This document shows, in pieces, positions 1 through 10,822 of a stretch of 64,000 nt of DNA. Below the pieces are notes generated by a model. It worked only from the letters and a program-made list of their open reading frames with translations, was not told the DNA's origin and made no database searches. This stretch comes from Isoetes taiwanensis (taxonomy: Eukaryota > Streptophyta > Lycopodiopsida > Isoetales > Isoetaceae). The position numbers and the translations under genes were made by a program. Numbering within the stretch: the first letter of the stretch is position 1; the number at the start of each line of letters is the position of its first letter. The DNA is taken from positions 7,095,071-7,159,070 of the forward strand of contig JAJEKV010000047.1 in the NCBI GenBank assembly GCA_021234155.1, given 5' to 3'.

Positions 1-700
1 TGGAATAAGTGGTGACATTGTTGTGGGGGTTCTAACACAAGCGTTCACTACGTATTACAGAGTTTGTATCGTGGTCTGGAAAAATGGTCCATAAAAAGAA
101 CACGACCATTGAGAAGAAGTAGTGAAGGGTGGTAGGATTAAAGCTACCCATGGTCTAGAGGGGTGCTGCATGGCAGTCCCTAGTTGGTTGGGCGAGAAGA
201 GATCCTTTCTCTGGGAAATGAGACGAGTCAATGTTTAGACACTAGAGAGAGACAACGTTAATTATAATTATATCTATCAAACATTACTTATATAACGTCG
301 AATAAGGTCTAATATAAAGCATATGAATGTAGTATGGATTGAATCATGGCAAGGCCCGAAGAAATTGTGTTATCAAGGCATCTACCAAAGGAAAAATAAT
401 TAAAGCTATAGGTCGAGGAATGCCGATAGCTGGGCATTATTATCGTCGCGTAAAGAATATCCAAGGTGAATAGTGGATTAAAATCCAACTTGGAAGTTTT
501 TTTTTTCTTTTTTTCTTTAATCTTACTCCGAAGAATTTCCTTCCATGGCTCAACGTGAACGTATGTCGATATGGTTGCGGAGACATGCCGCAGTGATGAT
601 AATAACTCTTAAGTGATTCCTAGCTCAGCGTGGTTGCACAAGTCCGGCGGAGTTGTTGCCACCACATCATTTGTTTAGAGAAAAATAATGGTAGACAGGA
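1..700. other. No gene seen; AT-rich intergenic DNA
   Basis: No open frame of interest and no recognised motif apart from a T-rich run near 497-520. Nothing here can be assigned. Confidence 0.5.
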
Positions 701-708
701 GTCTTTCC

Positions 709-765
709 TGTTGGTAAAGGGTTTGGCTTTGGCGTAGGAGGTCAGGCGTTCAATCCCACGATATG
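709..765 (+). repeat. tRNA-like SINE head, copy 1
   Basis: An A-box-like segment (TGTTGGTAAAGG, 709-720) is followed about 24 bases later by a B-box-like segment (GGCGTTCAATCC, 744-755). This is the internal Pol III promoter layout of tRNA-derived SINEs. A related head lies 150 bases downstream (863-931), so this is a repeated family and not a tRNA gene; no cloverleaf acceptor stem is evident. Confidence 0.45.
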
Positions 766-862
766 CCTCTTTCTTTTAAAGAGAGTTGTGGTCTAGAAAT
801 AAAAGATTAAATATGTATAAGAATATATATAAAACATCAACATTGCATAAAAAGAAAGTGGG

Positions 863-931
863 CTCATTGGTAAAGGTGTTGGCTTGGGTGTAGAAGGTCA
901 GGGGTTCAATTCCACAATATACCTTTTGCTA
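863..931 (+). repeat. tRNA-like SINE head, copy 2
   Basis: A-box-like CTCATTGGTAAAGG (863-876) and a good B box GGGTTCAATTCC (902-913). It shares the surrounding words (TTGGCTT, GTAG, AGGTCAGG) with copy 1 at 709-765. Two related tRNA-like heads in close succession suggest two SINE insertions or a dimeric SINE. The sequence after it (GGTCTGCGGGCA) recurs near 1052 without a tRNA-like head. Confidence 0.45.
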
Positions 932-1015
932 GGTCTGCGGGCACCGCCTAACCCTAATTTCTGCGCCCGGTAGGAGACGCGGGGTATCCCCTGCCTGCCG
1001 ATTAGGGTTTCAACA

Positions 1016-1049
1016 ATTCTTCTTCTTCTTTTTTTTTTTTTTTTTTTTT
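1016..1049 (+). repeat. TTC/T-rich microsatellite
   Basis: A short TTC run merging into a long T run. It lies between the two copies of the GGTCTGCGGGCA segment and could be the 3' tail of a retroposed element. Confidence 0.6.
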
Positions 1050-1442
1050 AAGGTCTGCGGGCAGCTATTACCTGGACCTCGCCACGCGCACTATGGAATC
1101 CCAGGTACCCCCTGCCCGCCCATTAGGGTTTCGGCCGATTTCGTGGGGTCCACACTCGCTCGACTGCCATCCCAGGTCGCCCGTAGGTCATTCCCGAGGT
1201 CCTGGAGTCGATGGCACCGTGCCCTTGCGCGCCCGATCCGCACCCCATGAAGTACAACCAAGACAAATATAGACATACTTTTAAAACTAACAAAACTTAC
1301 ACACCCACAAACCTAACTTGCTAACGAACACATCAACCATACTACTCAAGAGATCTAAAAGTACTCTAGAGCTATCCTCTCTACTTAACGGTCTAGCGTG
1401 TTAGTACATGGCCAGTGCAATGATTTGGTCTACCAAGATCAT

Positions 1443-1454
1443 GCTCTGATACCA
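1443..1454 (-). other. Primer-binding site for initiator tRNA-Met
   Basis: The plus strand reads GCTCTGATACCA, the reverse complement of TGGTATCAGAGC, the standard primer-binding site of plant LTR retrotransposons. It is next to sequence ending in ATCACA when read on the minus strand, as expected for the inner edge of a 5' LTR. No gag is present on the low-coordinate side, so only the LTR end of this retroelement remains. Confidence 0.6.
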
Positions 1455-1455
1455 C

Positions 1456-1906
1456 TGTGATGCTCCCTGAATATATACGGTGCTCCAGACGTATACATAT
1501 GGGGACTTCCCCCTCCCATGGCAATCAGCTCACCAATCAGCTCACGTATACATACAGGGCCCTCCCTCTAACTCGGACAATCCATAGAAAGGTGCCCGGG
1601 TGAAGGACACGGAGGTGTCATTCGGCCCACGCCTTCAATGGGACTCCTAAGTCGCGGAAGCGTGAATACATGTTAGCATACAGCATGAATCATACATAAA
1701 TAACCACCACGAAGGGTGGCACATCCATCCAAGTACTAACGGCAAAGAAGATGCATCTAATCCTAAGGAAAACACCCCAAATCCCAGGTTCTACCCCGGC
1801 TCAGACTCCTGTGAGAATGGACTGATGGCTCGGTCTCAAGAGATCAACAGACAGAGGTATAACCTGGCGTTGGCTGGCATAGAACAGTGGCTAGGGTAAT
1901 CCACTC
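1456..1906 (-). mobile_element. Partial LTR of a minus-strand retrotransposon
   Basis: Begins next to the primer-binding site and contains no open frame. It is cut at 1906 by the terminal inverted repeat of the 12-kb element. The sequence after that element's other end (13987 onwards) has the same GC-richer, gene-less character and may be the rest of this LTR. The outer LTR edge is not identified. Confidence 0.4.
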
Positions 1907-1938
1907 AACCATCATTCAATTAAATTGGGATTATGTCT
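1907..1938 (+). repeat. Left terminal inverted repeat (32 bp)
   Basis: Matches the reverse complement of 13955-13986 at 32 of 32 positions. Preceded by ACTC. Inward of the repeat the two ends diverge at once, so the repeat is exactly bounded. Confidence 0.8.
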
Positions 1939-3514
1939 ATTCCAAAATCGCGCCGTATAAGCTATTTATTGACCATTATATTGAATTAACCACACTTTTG
2001 CACTGAGTTCATTTTCGGGCTAGGAAGATGCATTTTATGTTGAAATGCAAGGGCATCCAAATATTCGGTCCAAATGACCCATATTATGAAAGAATGTTGG
2101 CAATATAAAAAGTAGGAAATTGCTTATTAATTCGTACAATCACCGACGACAACGAAATCTAAACATTGAAATTGTAGTGTTTTACGAATAAATAACGGCA
2201 AGCAAGTTGCTCTGAGTAACGTAGATTTTCAAAGGGTCAAATCGTGGCGGCGATTTTATTCCCATAAATAACGATTATAGTGGAACATAAACTTTAAAAC
2301 TAATCCGAATCATCGCCGATAAAGGCCGGCAGAAGTCTTTGAGATCCTTTCGATCATGAACAAACCATGCTCGGATTCCATATAAGATGGATTACAACAT
2401 CAAAGGGATCAGGATAGAAGGCGGGGCCGGGATTCATAGCAGCGACATCAAGCCGATCCCGAAGTTCTATTTCTAGCTCGCGGCACTCGCAGAGGTCTCA
2501 GCGTGGTTCATCTGGCGGGTAATAGAATGTGCCATAATAACAAGCGTATAAGGAAGTCGGGAGAAGCCCGATGGTTTGCCAATTTCATGCATGCGTATTT
2601 ATAGACACCTAAATTATTGACCGGTATATACATACAAATTATTGCAAGTATAGCAAACCATACACGTAATATAAAAGAACAATAATTATACGTAACCAAT
2701 AATGCTGATATAAGAACACAATATATATTCGAAAGAGTTTGGTGTAAAGTATATTTCATATTCAAAACTTTTTGAAAGTGTATTTCCTGTATACATATAT
2801 ATATATATCAAAAAGTTCCCTTTCTAGAACGATCTTCTCTAGGTCCCTGTCAATTTCCCCGTCCAGATTAAGTTGCGGGTATAGTGTTTGTATCTCTTCG
2901 ACCTTTTTTTTCCTGTAGCTATTTAGGTGCAAGATCTTTGACAAAACGAAGCAGGAAGTCATCTTTGTCAAAATCCTCGAGGATGATAGGATGGTGGATT
3001 TAGTGATCGTGGATCGATTGAAGCAACACTTCAAGCGTCATCATCAACTATAATGATGTCTTCCTTCTCCTGAACGAGCGCCCAAGTCATCCATCATGTC
3101 GCTCAAGCATTTTCACAAATATTTTTTACCGTAGGATCCTTTGGGTTATTGAATGACTTACATTTGCTTTCGATCCCAAACGGATGCCCAATCTCTATGT
3201 AACTTCGGGAACTACTCTCAAAACTTCCTCAGTATATTTCTATTCTCCATCGACGACCAAATTGCACAACGAAATAAAAAGAAAGCTTGGTCTAACATCT
3301 CCTTCGAGATCTGTGGGCGGATATACCCATTTCAGTATATGTCTCAAATGGTTTACGTGCATACCATGATAAAGGAAATTGTGCTTTAGGTAACGTTTTG
3401 CGAGCACTCCATTCAAATCGAACACCGAATTTTGGAGGAAACTGGATTAGGTCCGTAATAATAAAGCACACACTTGTGAGACAAGGAAAAAGAAAATTGA
3501 AATCGCGCTTGGCG

Positions 3515-3615
3515 CGATTTTCAATTCGTGGAATATTGAAATCGCTACCTGGCGCGATTTTCAATCTGTTTGAAGAATTGAAATCGCTACCTGGCGCGAT
3601 TTTCATTTCGTTTGA
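3515..3615 (+). repeat. Triplicated GAAATCGC...GGCGCGATTTTC hairpin
   Basis: Three consecutive units each carry GAAATCGC, a 5-7 base spacer and GCGCGATTTTC, so each unit can fold on itself. Related pieces recur near 5650-5880, 7080 and 9225-9345, always inside the 12-kb element. Short repeated palindromic words of this kind are typical of sites bound by transposase-type proteins, but here they are internal. Confidence 0.6.
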
Positions 3616-3797
3616 ATAACATACCTTTACGGTTCTGTTCAACATCCGCAATGATGAGCTTACTCTACTGTGTCTCGATTGCGCCGAAGTGTCACCACAT
3701 CACTTAGTGTTTGAACTATGGTTGATACTTCATTACTCTTTATGCTAACGACTCGAAGCCCGAATCCATCGTATCATCTAGGATTTTGTCTTCTTCG

Positions 3798-5120
3798 TTA
3801 TGCGTTACCTACATCCACTGTCCGATTTTCCAATGTGATTGGAATGATAGGCACGCTCTCGGCCGCATAGTTAAGCTGTTGCTTGTCGATATTCTTCTTT
3901 ATGCCCTCTAGGTGCTTTCTCATTTCTTCCCGCTCTGCAGCCAGATCTGCAGGTAAATTGGACTTAGAGCTGGAAGCTTTATTTTTTGCACTACCTAGCG
4001 GACCCCGAGGTGCCACCTCTAGCACTTTCTCGAAAAAAATATCGAGGAAGTCCTTGGCTTGACCATCAGAGACCACACTTTGGCATTTCCTAGCTAGCTT
4101 GAGCTTCCGCCCCACATAACCTCCAACATGAAACTCCCAACACGTAGACTCTAAAGGGCAGAAGGCTTCAATCAGAAAACTCGAAAAGGCCAAAGAAAAC
4201 CCGTACTTATTCAGCCTCCCCTTATGCGCCGTCAGTAGCTCATACTTGATTGGTGAATTAAGGACAGGGTCGACCCAGTTTTCTTCTTCCTCTTCCTCTT
4301 CCTCTTCGTCCAGGTCCACATCCACATCTGCAGTCCCTTTCCCTTTGTCTTCGCAATTGGATTCGACATAAAAAACATTCTTCAATAGGGGTTCATCTAG
4401 CCGATAGCACTGCCAAGCAATCTTCTCACCTTCTGGTTTCCCCTTGAGTCTTTCATATTCTTTATCATCCATAATGGCTATCATAAGGACTAGCACATGT
4501 GAGATCTTACTTTCGGTACTAAACTCACTATCTTTGTTTTCATCTATCATTACTGCTTGCCTCATCACTTTAATGCATTCGACATCATTTTGCAGACTAG
4601 TGCATATGCGTAGGAAATGTCTGAGTGGCAATGTCACGATAGTATAATGCATCTCGGTCGTCAAACCACCGCATGTGTTGAAGAAGGTGTTTGTAATCAT
4701 CCTGCGGTCCATCTCGTGCTACCGGCTATCAAGAACAAATAGAGTGATGTCGGTTGGCCCTTCACCCACCTCGGCATGGCACACTTATAACCGGTGGACA
4801 CCTTATAGAAAAAAAGGAGACTCGATTCATCGCCGTCTTCTTCACCAAAGCAACTTTTCTTTTTTTTTTTTAGGTCGGGACGCAACTTTCGTGGTGAATC
4901 CCCTTAAGAGTTGCCACATTCTTCGCCTTTTTGTTGCTTCACAAAATCTTTTTGACCAAAATACATATTTCTTAATGTCATCATTAGATACGTTGTACTT
5001 TTGCATTAAGCCTATCTCGATAACATCATGTCTCCCGAGAGCCTTTGCGGTTCTTTCACCAACAACTTTTTCGGGACTTTCATATTTTTTATCGATTCGC
5101 ATGCATCTTGAAGATGTCAA
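3798..5120 (-). pseudogene. Unrecognised acidic protein gene, frameshifted
   Basis: The main open frame (4712 down to 3798) has 304 codons with a run of nine glutamates after a DVDVDLDEEE stretch near residue 135, and a lysine-rich C-terminal third. Upstream the protein continues in other frames: 4885-4697 (ending in RWVKGQPTSLYLF and IAGSTRWTAG) and 5120-4842 (with FWSKRFCEATKRRR). Joining needs about two single-base shifts, near 4705 and 4860. I do not recognise the family. It lies in the left half of the 12-kb element and is probably one of its own genes, transcribed towards the left end. The acidic tract resembles charge clusters of nuclear proteins; no function is claimed. Confidence 0.45.
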
Positions 5121-5639
5121 GTGCTTTGTTGCAGACGTTTTCTTGTAGATAACTTCCTTTTTCGATGCAACTATCTAGAAGGAGATTAATTCTCCGCATC
5201 ATCCAATCCTTGTGCCTTTCTCATTTTACGTGATACCTATATCAAAAATAGGCGTATCTTAAGTGAGGAAACCCGCCATACGAATCGGCAACTTTTTTTT
5301 CCGAATAGGCGGCCCCAAAATTCGTTCCACTTTTCCCATACACGGTGGGAAGAAAAAACAATCTTGCGGGCATCCTTTGGCACCGCTTTGCTCTTACGTG
5401 CGGCTTTGTGCATCCCCTTTTTTCTTCTTTGATCTAGTGCCCTTGTTCTTGTCCTCCGTATTATGGTTTGGGCACGTTGTCCTTTCTAGTAATTTGAATT
5501 GGCACTCTTAGATTGCCCTTGTAAAATCCGGCATTGGTTTTCCATATTCGATCCATTGGTTCGAGCGCGTCGAATCGCCCCTCCACATACTGACCGCAAA
5601 ATATGGGCCGTTAGATAAAAAAAAATAAGCGGTCGTGAA

Positions 5640-5890
5640 AGTAACAATATAAACGCGCCCGGGCCAGCGTTTTCGTTAATCACGTATTTACAAAGCAGCG
5701 CTGGCGCGATTTCTTCATGATGAAGAATTCGCGCCCCGGCGTTTCTTGTAAATCCGCCACACAAATAACAACATAAAGCGGCGCCCGGTGGCGTTTTGCT
5801 AATCACGCATTTAGAAAATCGCAGCCATATGAAGAAATCGCGCCCAGCGCGTTTTCTTGTAAATACGTGATTAGCGAATAATACGTGATT
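5640..5890. repeat. Cluster of GCGC-centred palindromic words
   Basis: Contains GCAGCGCTGGCGCGATTTCTTC, split variants such as GAAATCGCGCC and GCGTTTTC, and the phrase AATACGTGATTAGC twice near the right edge. It is the second cluster of the hairpin words seen at 3515-3615. No coding frame crosses it convincingly. Confidence 0.5.
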
Positions 5891-6239
5891 AGCTTAACGC
5901 TATGTGTGTGAACATAAAATACCTTTTGTATAGGAATGTCTTTCCCATGTCATTCAAGTAAGCGCGGGATTTGACTAATTCACTTTCTTTTTGTGGAGCC
6001 ACCGAGGAATCGGCAATTTCGATGAATCTGATCTATAGAATAAGCGATTTCCAGTTTTTGTGCTTGGCCCGATCAAAACCTTCTCAAGCCTCCATCGAAT
6101 CTTTGGCCATCTATTATCATGAAGTGAATATCGAGGTTGCGGTTAAATCTTCAAGTTTATTCCATATCAACACCTTCTTCGTCTTCATATCAAAGGCACC
6201 ACATCTCTTAGGCATTGGCACAATCACAGGTTTTCTATC

Positions 6240-7060
6240 ATCTTTGTTGACTATTTCCATTGCGTCGCTTGTCAAATCTTTCACGACAAACATAGCCTTC
6301 GTGGACTGAAAAGCCTGTCGACATGGATAGGATGCGTGAAGCTAAGGCCAGTGGATACTTGTCAACATATTTCTTGAGTTTGCTCATGGCCTCTAACTTG
6401 TCTCGCCTTGTCATCATCACTAGTCATATCGTAATGCCTAGAACGTCTCGGTGTTTTCCCCGGCTCTAGAACTTGCATCTTCCTTCTCTTTTAAAGCTTG
6501 TAGGTCTGCACTAGTGACGGCCTTGTCTTGATTGCTCTTCTCACGTGAGAGACCTTCACATATTTTTTTGGTGTCAATAGATCACCACCGACGACCCCAA
6601 ATTTGAAGAGGTTATCTGCGGCCTCATCCGTTCTTAGGGCGTCTCTTTAAAGGAACTAGCACTGCAGAATTTAACTTCTTCAATACTTTTTATTTTTTCG
6701 ACTGGCTTCAAGTAATCTAACAAGAAGAATAACCCGTTTTTTCTTGATGTGATCGAGAATACCTTGTTTCTTCATTTGATCTGTTTCCTTAACTCTAGAC
6801 ATGAAAATCGATCTGTCTTTCCGCTTAGTCTTGAAGATCTCCACATACCATTCGAGCCCCTCTGGTAGATCTTCTTACGGACATGGAGGCTCTACACGAG
6901 CCTTCATTATTTCGGTCGTATCGTCAATGGTCACAACGTGTGCCAAATCAAGAATCGATACATCTTCATCCGTTCTTGGTTTTTTACGTGCAGATGTCCT
7001 GGACCTGCAAGCGAGGCTTTGCTTTTCTTTTCACATTTTTAGAAGATCACGAAAAGTTAC
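6240..7060 (-). pseudogene. Upstream part of the broken minus-strand gene
   Basis: Read on the minus strand, several short stretches look like real protein: near 7000-6870 (PRTDEDVSILDLAHVVTIDD), near 6850-6700 (WYVEIFKTKRKDRSIF, then a lysine-rich segment), and near 6430-6240. They sit in different frames and are cut by stops. They probably belong to the gene continuing at 5120-3798, either as exons or frameshifted pieces. No family is recognised. Confidence 0.3.
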
Positions 7061-7129
7061 AATCATGTGGTGAGTAATGAAATCGCTACGAAGCGTTTTC
7101 ATACGCCTTTACTTTCAAAAACATAAATT

Positions 7130-7900
7130 GTACACGGGGAAAGTAGCAGAGACAACCAAAACCACTCATAATTATAAATCGGCCGAAGCTTTGCGTTCTT
7201 AGAGAGGGACCTCTGGGACACTTCTCTTTTTATAAGAGACATACTAGGCTACAAAAAGACTTGTCAAAAGAACTGGAGAATCGTAAGTAAAGACTTACAC
7301 GGTCTACATTATACAAAATGGAGAATTGTTCCAACAAAAAACATATCGGAGTAAAGGAGAAGATTATAACAAAAACACACAAAACAAGGTAGTAAAAGCG
7401 TTAGAAATGACACCGTAAAACAATATGAAAGGTAGACAATACCGCAGAGACACGCATACACGGAAAATACACAAGGTTGAAAAACATCCTAGAAACCTAA
7501 CAATAAAGGGACACCGGAAATCAATTACAAAACAAAAAACGGATCAATTACCCGAGGCGCTTGTTGGATTCGTGCTTTCGCTTGTTCGTGACCTCCGGGC
7601 TTGGGATTTGTGCTTTGGGTTGTCGCCCACCTCTACCGGGCGCCGCCGGCCGCGGCCGATCCTCTAGACGCCATAGAAGCGCAAGTGCGGATAGTATGAG
7701 GCGGGGTTTTGGTTTAAACTTATATGTATGCGTTCATAATCTAGGCCGATTTACAACCGTGTAAATTCAAATTCGCGTCCTTTTAAATTTATACGCCTTT
7801 AATTAACCGCCCGTCCGGCTCATTTACAAATTTAAATTGTGTTTTTCTTTTTAGTGCAATTTCAAGATAACAATTAATTATTAATTTCAAGAAACGATAT
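7130..7900. other. No gene seen
   Basis: Plus-strand open frames at 7425-7764 have no protein-like composition and overlap each other. Nothing supported. Confidence 0.4.
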
Positions 7901-7933
7901 GTGGCAATCTACTACCACCTAATCGCCACCTAC

Positions 7934-8075
7934 TATCAGGCGCCCAAGATCATTCCTAGTATCAGGCGCCCAAGAACAATCGACTATCAGGCGCCCAAGA
8001 TCCGTTCGATCCCATTCGATCGATCGAGCGCCTTCAATCCATTCGATCGAGCCGCCTTCAATTCCCATTCGATGT
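7934..8075 (+). repeat. Three 25-26-bp TATCAGGCGCCCAAGA repeats
   Basis: TATCAGGCGCCCAAGA occurs at about 7934, 7959 and 7985. It is followed by a second short repeat built on CCATTCGATCGA and GCCTTCAAT (8008-8070). GGCGCC and CGATCG are themselves palindromes. The block lies just upstream of the DUF8039-like exon and may be part of its promoter or a simple tandem array. Confidence 0.6.
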
Positions 8076-8216
8076 CTGGCTGAACTATGGTGAATTGAAT
8101 GCATTCTCTTGTTCTCAATTTTTCGCCCCTCTATTTTTTTACAATGCATTCGGTTCTTTATCGATTGTTTGAGAAGAATGCTATCTTTTAACAAACAAAC
8201 TTGAAGCCGAGTAGGA

Positions 8217-8406
8217 TTGTGTAAAATCGAAGATTTGAATCCAAGTTCTATGTGTCATGGTGTTCCTCTTGGAAACAGTTTTACGAAGATTTCTATTCTA
8301 AAACGCAATTATGAAGATGAGGCTCTTCCAAGAAGACATCCGTTTGGCGATCTGATTGGTGAAAGCGTGGGCACATTTGTAGCATGGCCAAAAGAACGTC
8401 GAAAAA
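8217..8406 (+). CDS. DUF8039-like exon of a CACTA-type accessory protein
   Basis: An open frame contains GVPLGNSFTKISILKRN, then LPRRHPFGDLIGESVGTFVA and WPKER. The pattern VPLG...(I/V)..L......LP......IGE(A/S)VG(T/S)FVAWP is what I know from the DUF8039 domain, found in plant CACTA/En-Spm associated proteins, often with a Ulp1-type protease. A good donor site (AAAAGGTATGT) follows at 8406/8407, so this is an exon; the downstream exon was not located before 9.1 kb. About 62 residues are coded here, near the size of the domain core. It sits in the middle of the 12-kb element, on the same strand as the DUF7869 gene. Confidence 0.45.
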
Positions 8407-8743
8407 GGTATGTATATTTGGATATTCAAAAAAAAAAAAGAATATATCATATCATCTGCGTGATGTTGTGAACTTTGAATTCGTGATGGTCTTTGCTTGG
8501 TCTTATCAACCCCATGAAACTACACATTAATGAAAATATGTAGTTTCTTGGGGTTGGTCATCTTGGCCGGAGGGCATCACAGATTCAATGTTTTCGACAT
8601 TGCATATAAAAAAAAAAAATAAACTAATGATGAGAAAAGTATAGTGCAAAAATTGCTTGGTAGCGAAGTTTGTATTCATATTCAAAAAGTATATGTACAT
8701 TTCTTCTTACGCAAAAATGCGCCAGCGCGAATTCTTTCTATCT

Positions 8744-9137
8744 CTACAATATGTCACACAAGCCCACTTCATCGGCCCAATCCCCATAAAAAGTCCCACC
8801 GAACCACCACCTCGATATGACGGGATCCTCATCTTCCTCATGGATGTCGAAGTCTCCAAACCCAGTGTTGTATCGATCCTTGATACTATAAAGCAAATCC
8901 TCGTACTTATTTGTTGGCATGAGCCTTACTAAGAGCATGAGGAGTCGGATATGTCCATAGATGCGATGGAAGTGTTCCCATGGCCCCGATCTGGTGTCTA
9001 ATGGATTCTCCAACTCTCTTTGAACGTTTTTGAACAAAGACAATCAAGTAATATCTTGTATAGGGTCCGAGTTGATGGTCGTCGGGGAAGTGTATTTGAT
9101 CTAGAAAGCCCGGTGTCCATGCATAAGGAAAATCCAT
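8744..9137 (-). CDS. Unrecognised open frames, possibly one exon pair
   Basis: Two overlapping minus-strand frames (9137-8907 and 9043-8744) each look protein-like: PYAWTPGFLDQIHF and QKRSKRVGESIRHQ in the first, NKYEDLLYSIKDRYNTGFGD and an acidic HEEDEDP in the second. One base shift near 8950 would join them into about 125 residues. No family recognised. It lies inside the 12-kb element and points left like the 7.1-3.8 kb gene, so it may be that gene's first exon. Confidence 0.35.
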
Positions 9138-9224
9138 GGCACTAGAAGCGAGATAAATTAAGTAATTAGCAAGTAATATATTAGGCTCCCCATAAAGCGA
9201 TTACGAACATACATAATTCAAAAA

Positions 9225-9345
9225 GCGCCAGCGGCGTTTGCCTTGTTTTTTCACGGATCTATTTCACACGCAGCTTTGGCGCGATTTGTATAGAGCCATA
9301 TGAAATAGAAAAGCCAAACTAAAAGCAGCGCTGGCGCTTTTATTA
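9225..9345. repeat. Third cluster of GGCGCGATTT/GCGCTGGCGC words
   Basis: Contains AAAAGCGCCAGCGGCG, TTGGCGCGATTTG and AGCAGCGCTGGCGCTTTT, the same vocabulary as the clusters at 3.5 and 5.7 kb. An inverted arrangement (AAAAGCGCCAGC / GCTGGCGCTTTT) spans the block. Confidence 0.55.
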
Positions 9346-9599
9346 ACCTAGTGGAAAATCGGAACCCAAAATCGCCATTCTAACATATTATTCTAATGAG
9401 AATGCATAATGCTGAGAATGCATAATGCGTAATTCAAAATATGAAACCCGGTGAGTATGAAGGCAAAGAGAGTAGAATAGAATAGAATGAAGGCAGATAG
9501 AGCGGATATATAATAATAATACTTCTTGTTTAGTTCATTGTTTTAGTTCATTATTTAGAGCGAGATAGAGGAAGAGCTAGTGAAATAGAATAAGAGCGG

Positions 9600-9700
9600 A
9601 ATCAAACAAAATCATATAAGCAAGATCATAGAGCAGATAGATCATAGAGCAAGATCATATAGGAAGATCATAGAGCAAGATCATATAAACAATAGAACAT
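9600..9700 (+). repeat. AGATCATAGAGCA minisatellite
   Basis: Four to five imperfect copies of a 20-24 base unit made of GATCATAGAGCA and AGATCATATA. Non-coding and AT-rich. Confidence 0.6.
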
Positions 9701-9929
9701 GTTTATAAGCAATAGATCTGTATATGAAGGTGCTAGGGCAGTTTAGGACTGATGCATGTAAAAGTCTAAGACAGATAGCACTCCCCTTGATTAACCCCTC
9801 AAGCTCATATATGTGAGATAAAGAACAGATAAAGCTGATAGAACAGAACTTTCAAATACTAGAATAAAAACAAGAATAAGATAACAGACTTTAAGTAAAG
9901 AACATGAAATACTAACCTCTGAATACAGA

Positions 9930-10290
9930 CTTTAATATAGAAGCCGAGAAAACTTTCAGCCGAAAGCTTTGTAGAAAGCTTTGAGCAGAAAAACCAAAAG
10001 CGTAAGATTGCTTAAATAAAAGCCACAGAGAAAAAACAGAAGGTTGTAGAAGCCGAAAAGCCACTGAGAAAAAGCAGAAGATTGTAGAAACCACATAGAC
10101 AGAAAACTCGAAAGCCAGAAAGCTCGAAAAAATTACTTACCGAAAAGCCAGAAAAGCCGAAAAGCCAGAAGCGCCGAAAAGCGCCGAGAAGCCGAGATTG
10201 TTAAAAAATAACAGATGATTGTTAAAAATTAACAGATGATTGCAAGCCGAGAAGCGCCGAGAAGCGCCGAGAAGCGCACACCAGAAAAGC
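9930..10290 (+). repeat. GCCGAAAAGC / GCGCCGAGAAGC low-complexity array
   Basis: A long stretch of alternating AGCCGAAAAGCCAGAAAG and AGCGCCGAGA words; the densest part is 10140-10290, with CGCCGAGAAG at least four times. The open frame on the opposite strand at 9912-10094 is a by-product of this composition. Confidence 0.6.
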
Positions 10291-10429
10291 ACTATGAAAT
10301 CGCACTATGAAATCGAAATGCACTATGAAATCGCACAGTGTTGAAAAAAGAGAGAGAAATTGGAAAGGGAGTGTAAACCGAAAGTAATAACTACTTTAAA
10401 AAAATCATTACCCGCCATTATAAGCTAGT

Positions 10430-10790
10430 GAAAATTTATTGCAAGGGGCTAAGGTTATAAGTTATAGGAAATTTTTAAGTTTAAAGGTTATAAGCTTTAA
10501 GTTTTAGAAGTTTAAAGGTTATATTTATTTAAGGTTAGAAGTTTTAACCTTGGAACTTCTAACCTTAAAAGTTGTAAACTTACTTCTTCTAACCTTAACT
10601 TTTAACCTATAATAACCTACCTTAAAACTTCTAACCTATAATAACCTATAATTAACTTCTAACCTAAAAATTGCTAACCTATAATACCCTCAAAAGTTTT
10701 TTCTAAGGTGACAACATTTAAGGTTATTATAGGTTAATATATTATAGGTTAACTCATGCTAAGGAGATGTTATTTGGATATGCTAACTTA
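10430..10790. repeat. AT-rich foldback of AAGGTTATA / TAACCTTAA words
   Basis: The left half is rich in AAGGTTATA and TTAAAGGTTAT. The right half carries the reverse complements (CTAACCTTAA, CCTATAATAACC), so it can fold into a long imperfect hairpin centred near 10550. It lies directly upstream of the DUF7869-type gene and could be an embedded foldback element or its promoter. Confidence 0.5.
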
Positions 10791-10822
10791 CTATAAGTTT
10801 TTATGCATTTTAGGTCAATGGC

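Noticed and set aside
7561-7764. GC-rich plus-strand frames near 7.5-7.8 kb
   Set aside because: Two overlapping frames with no protein-like pattern.
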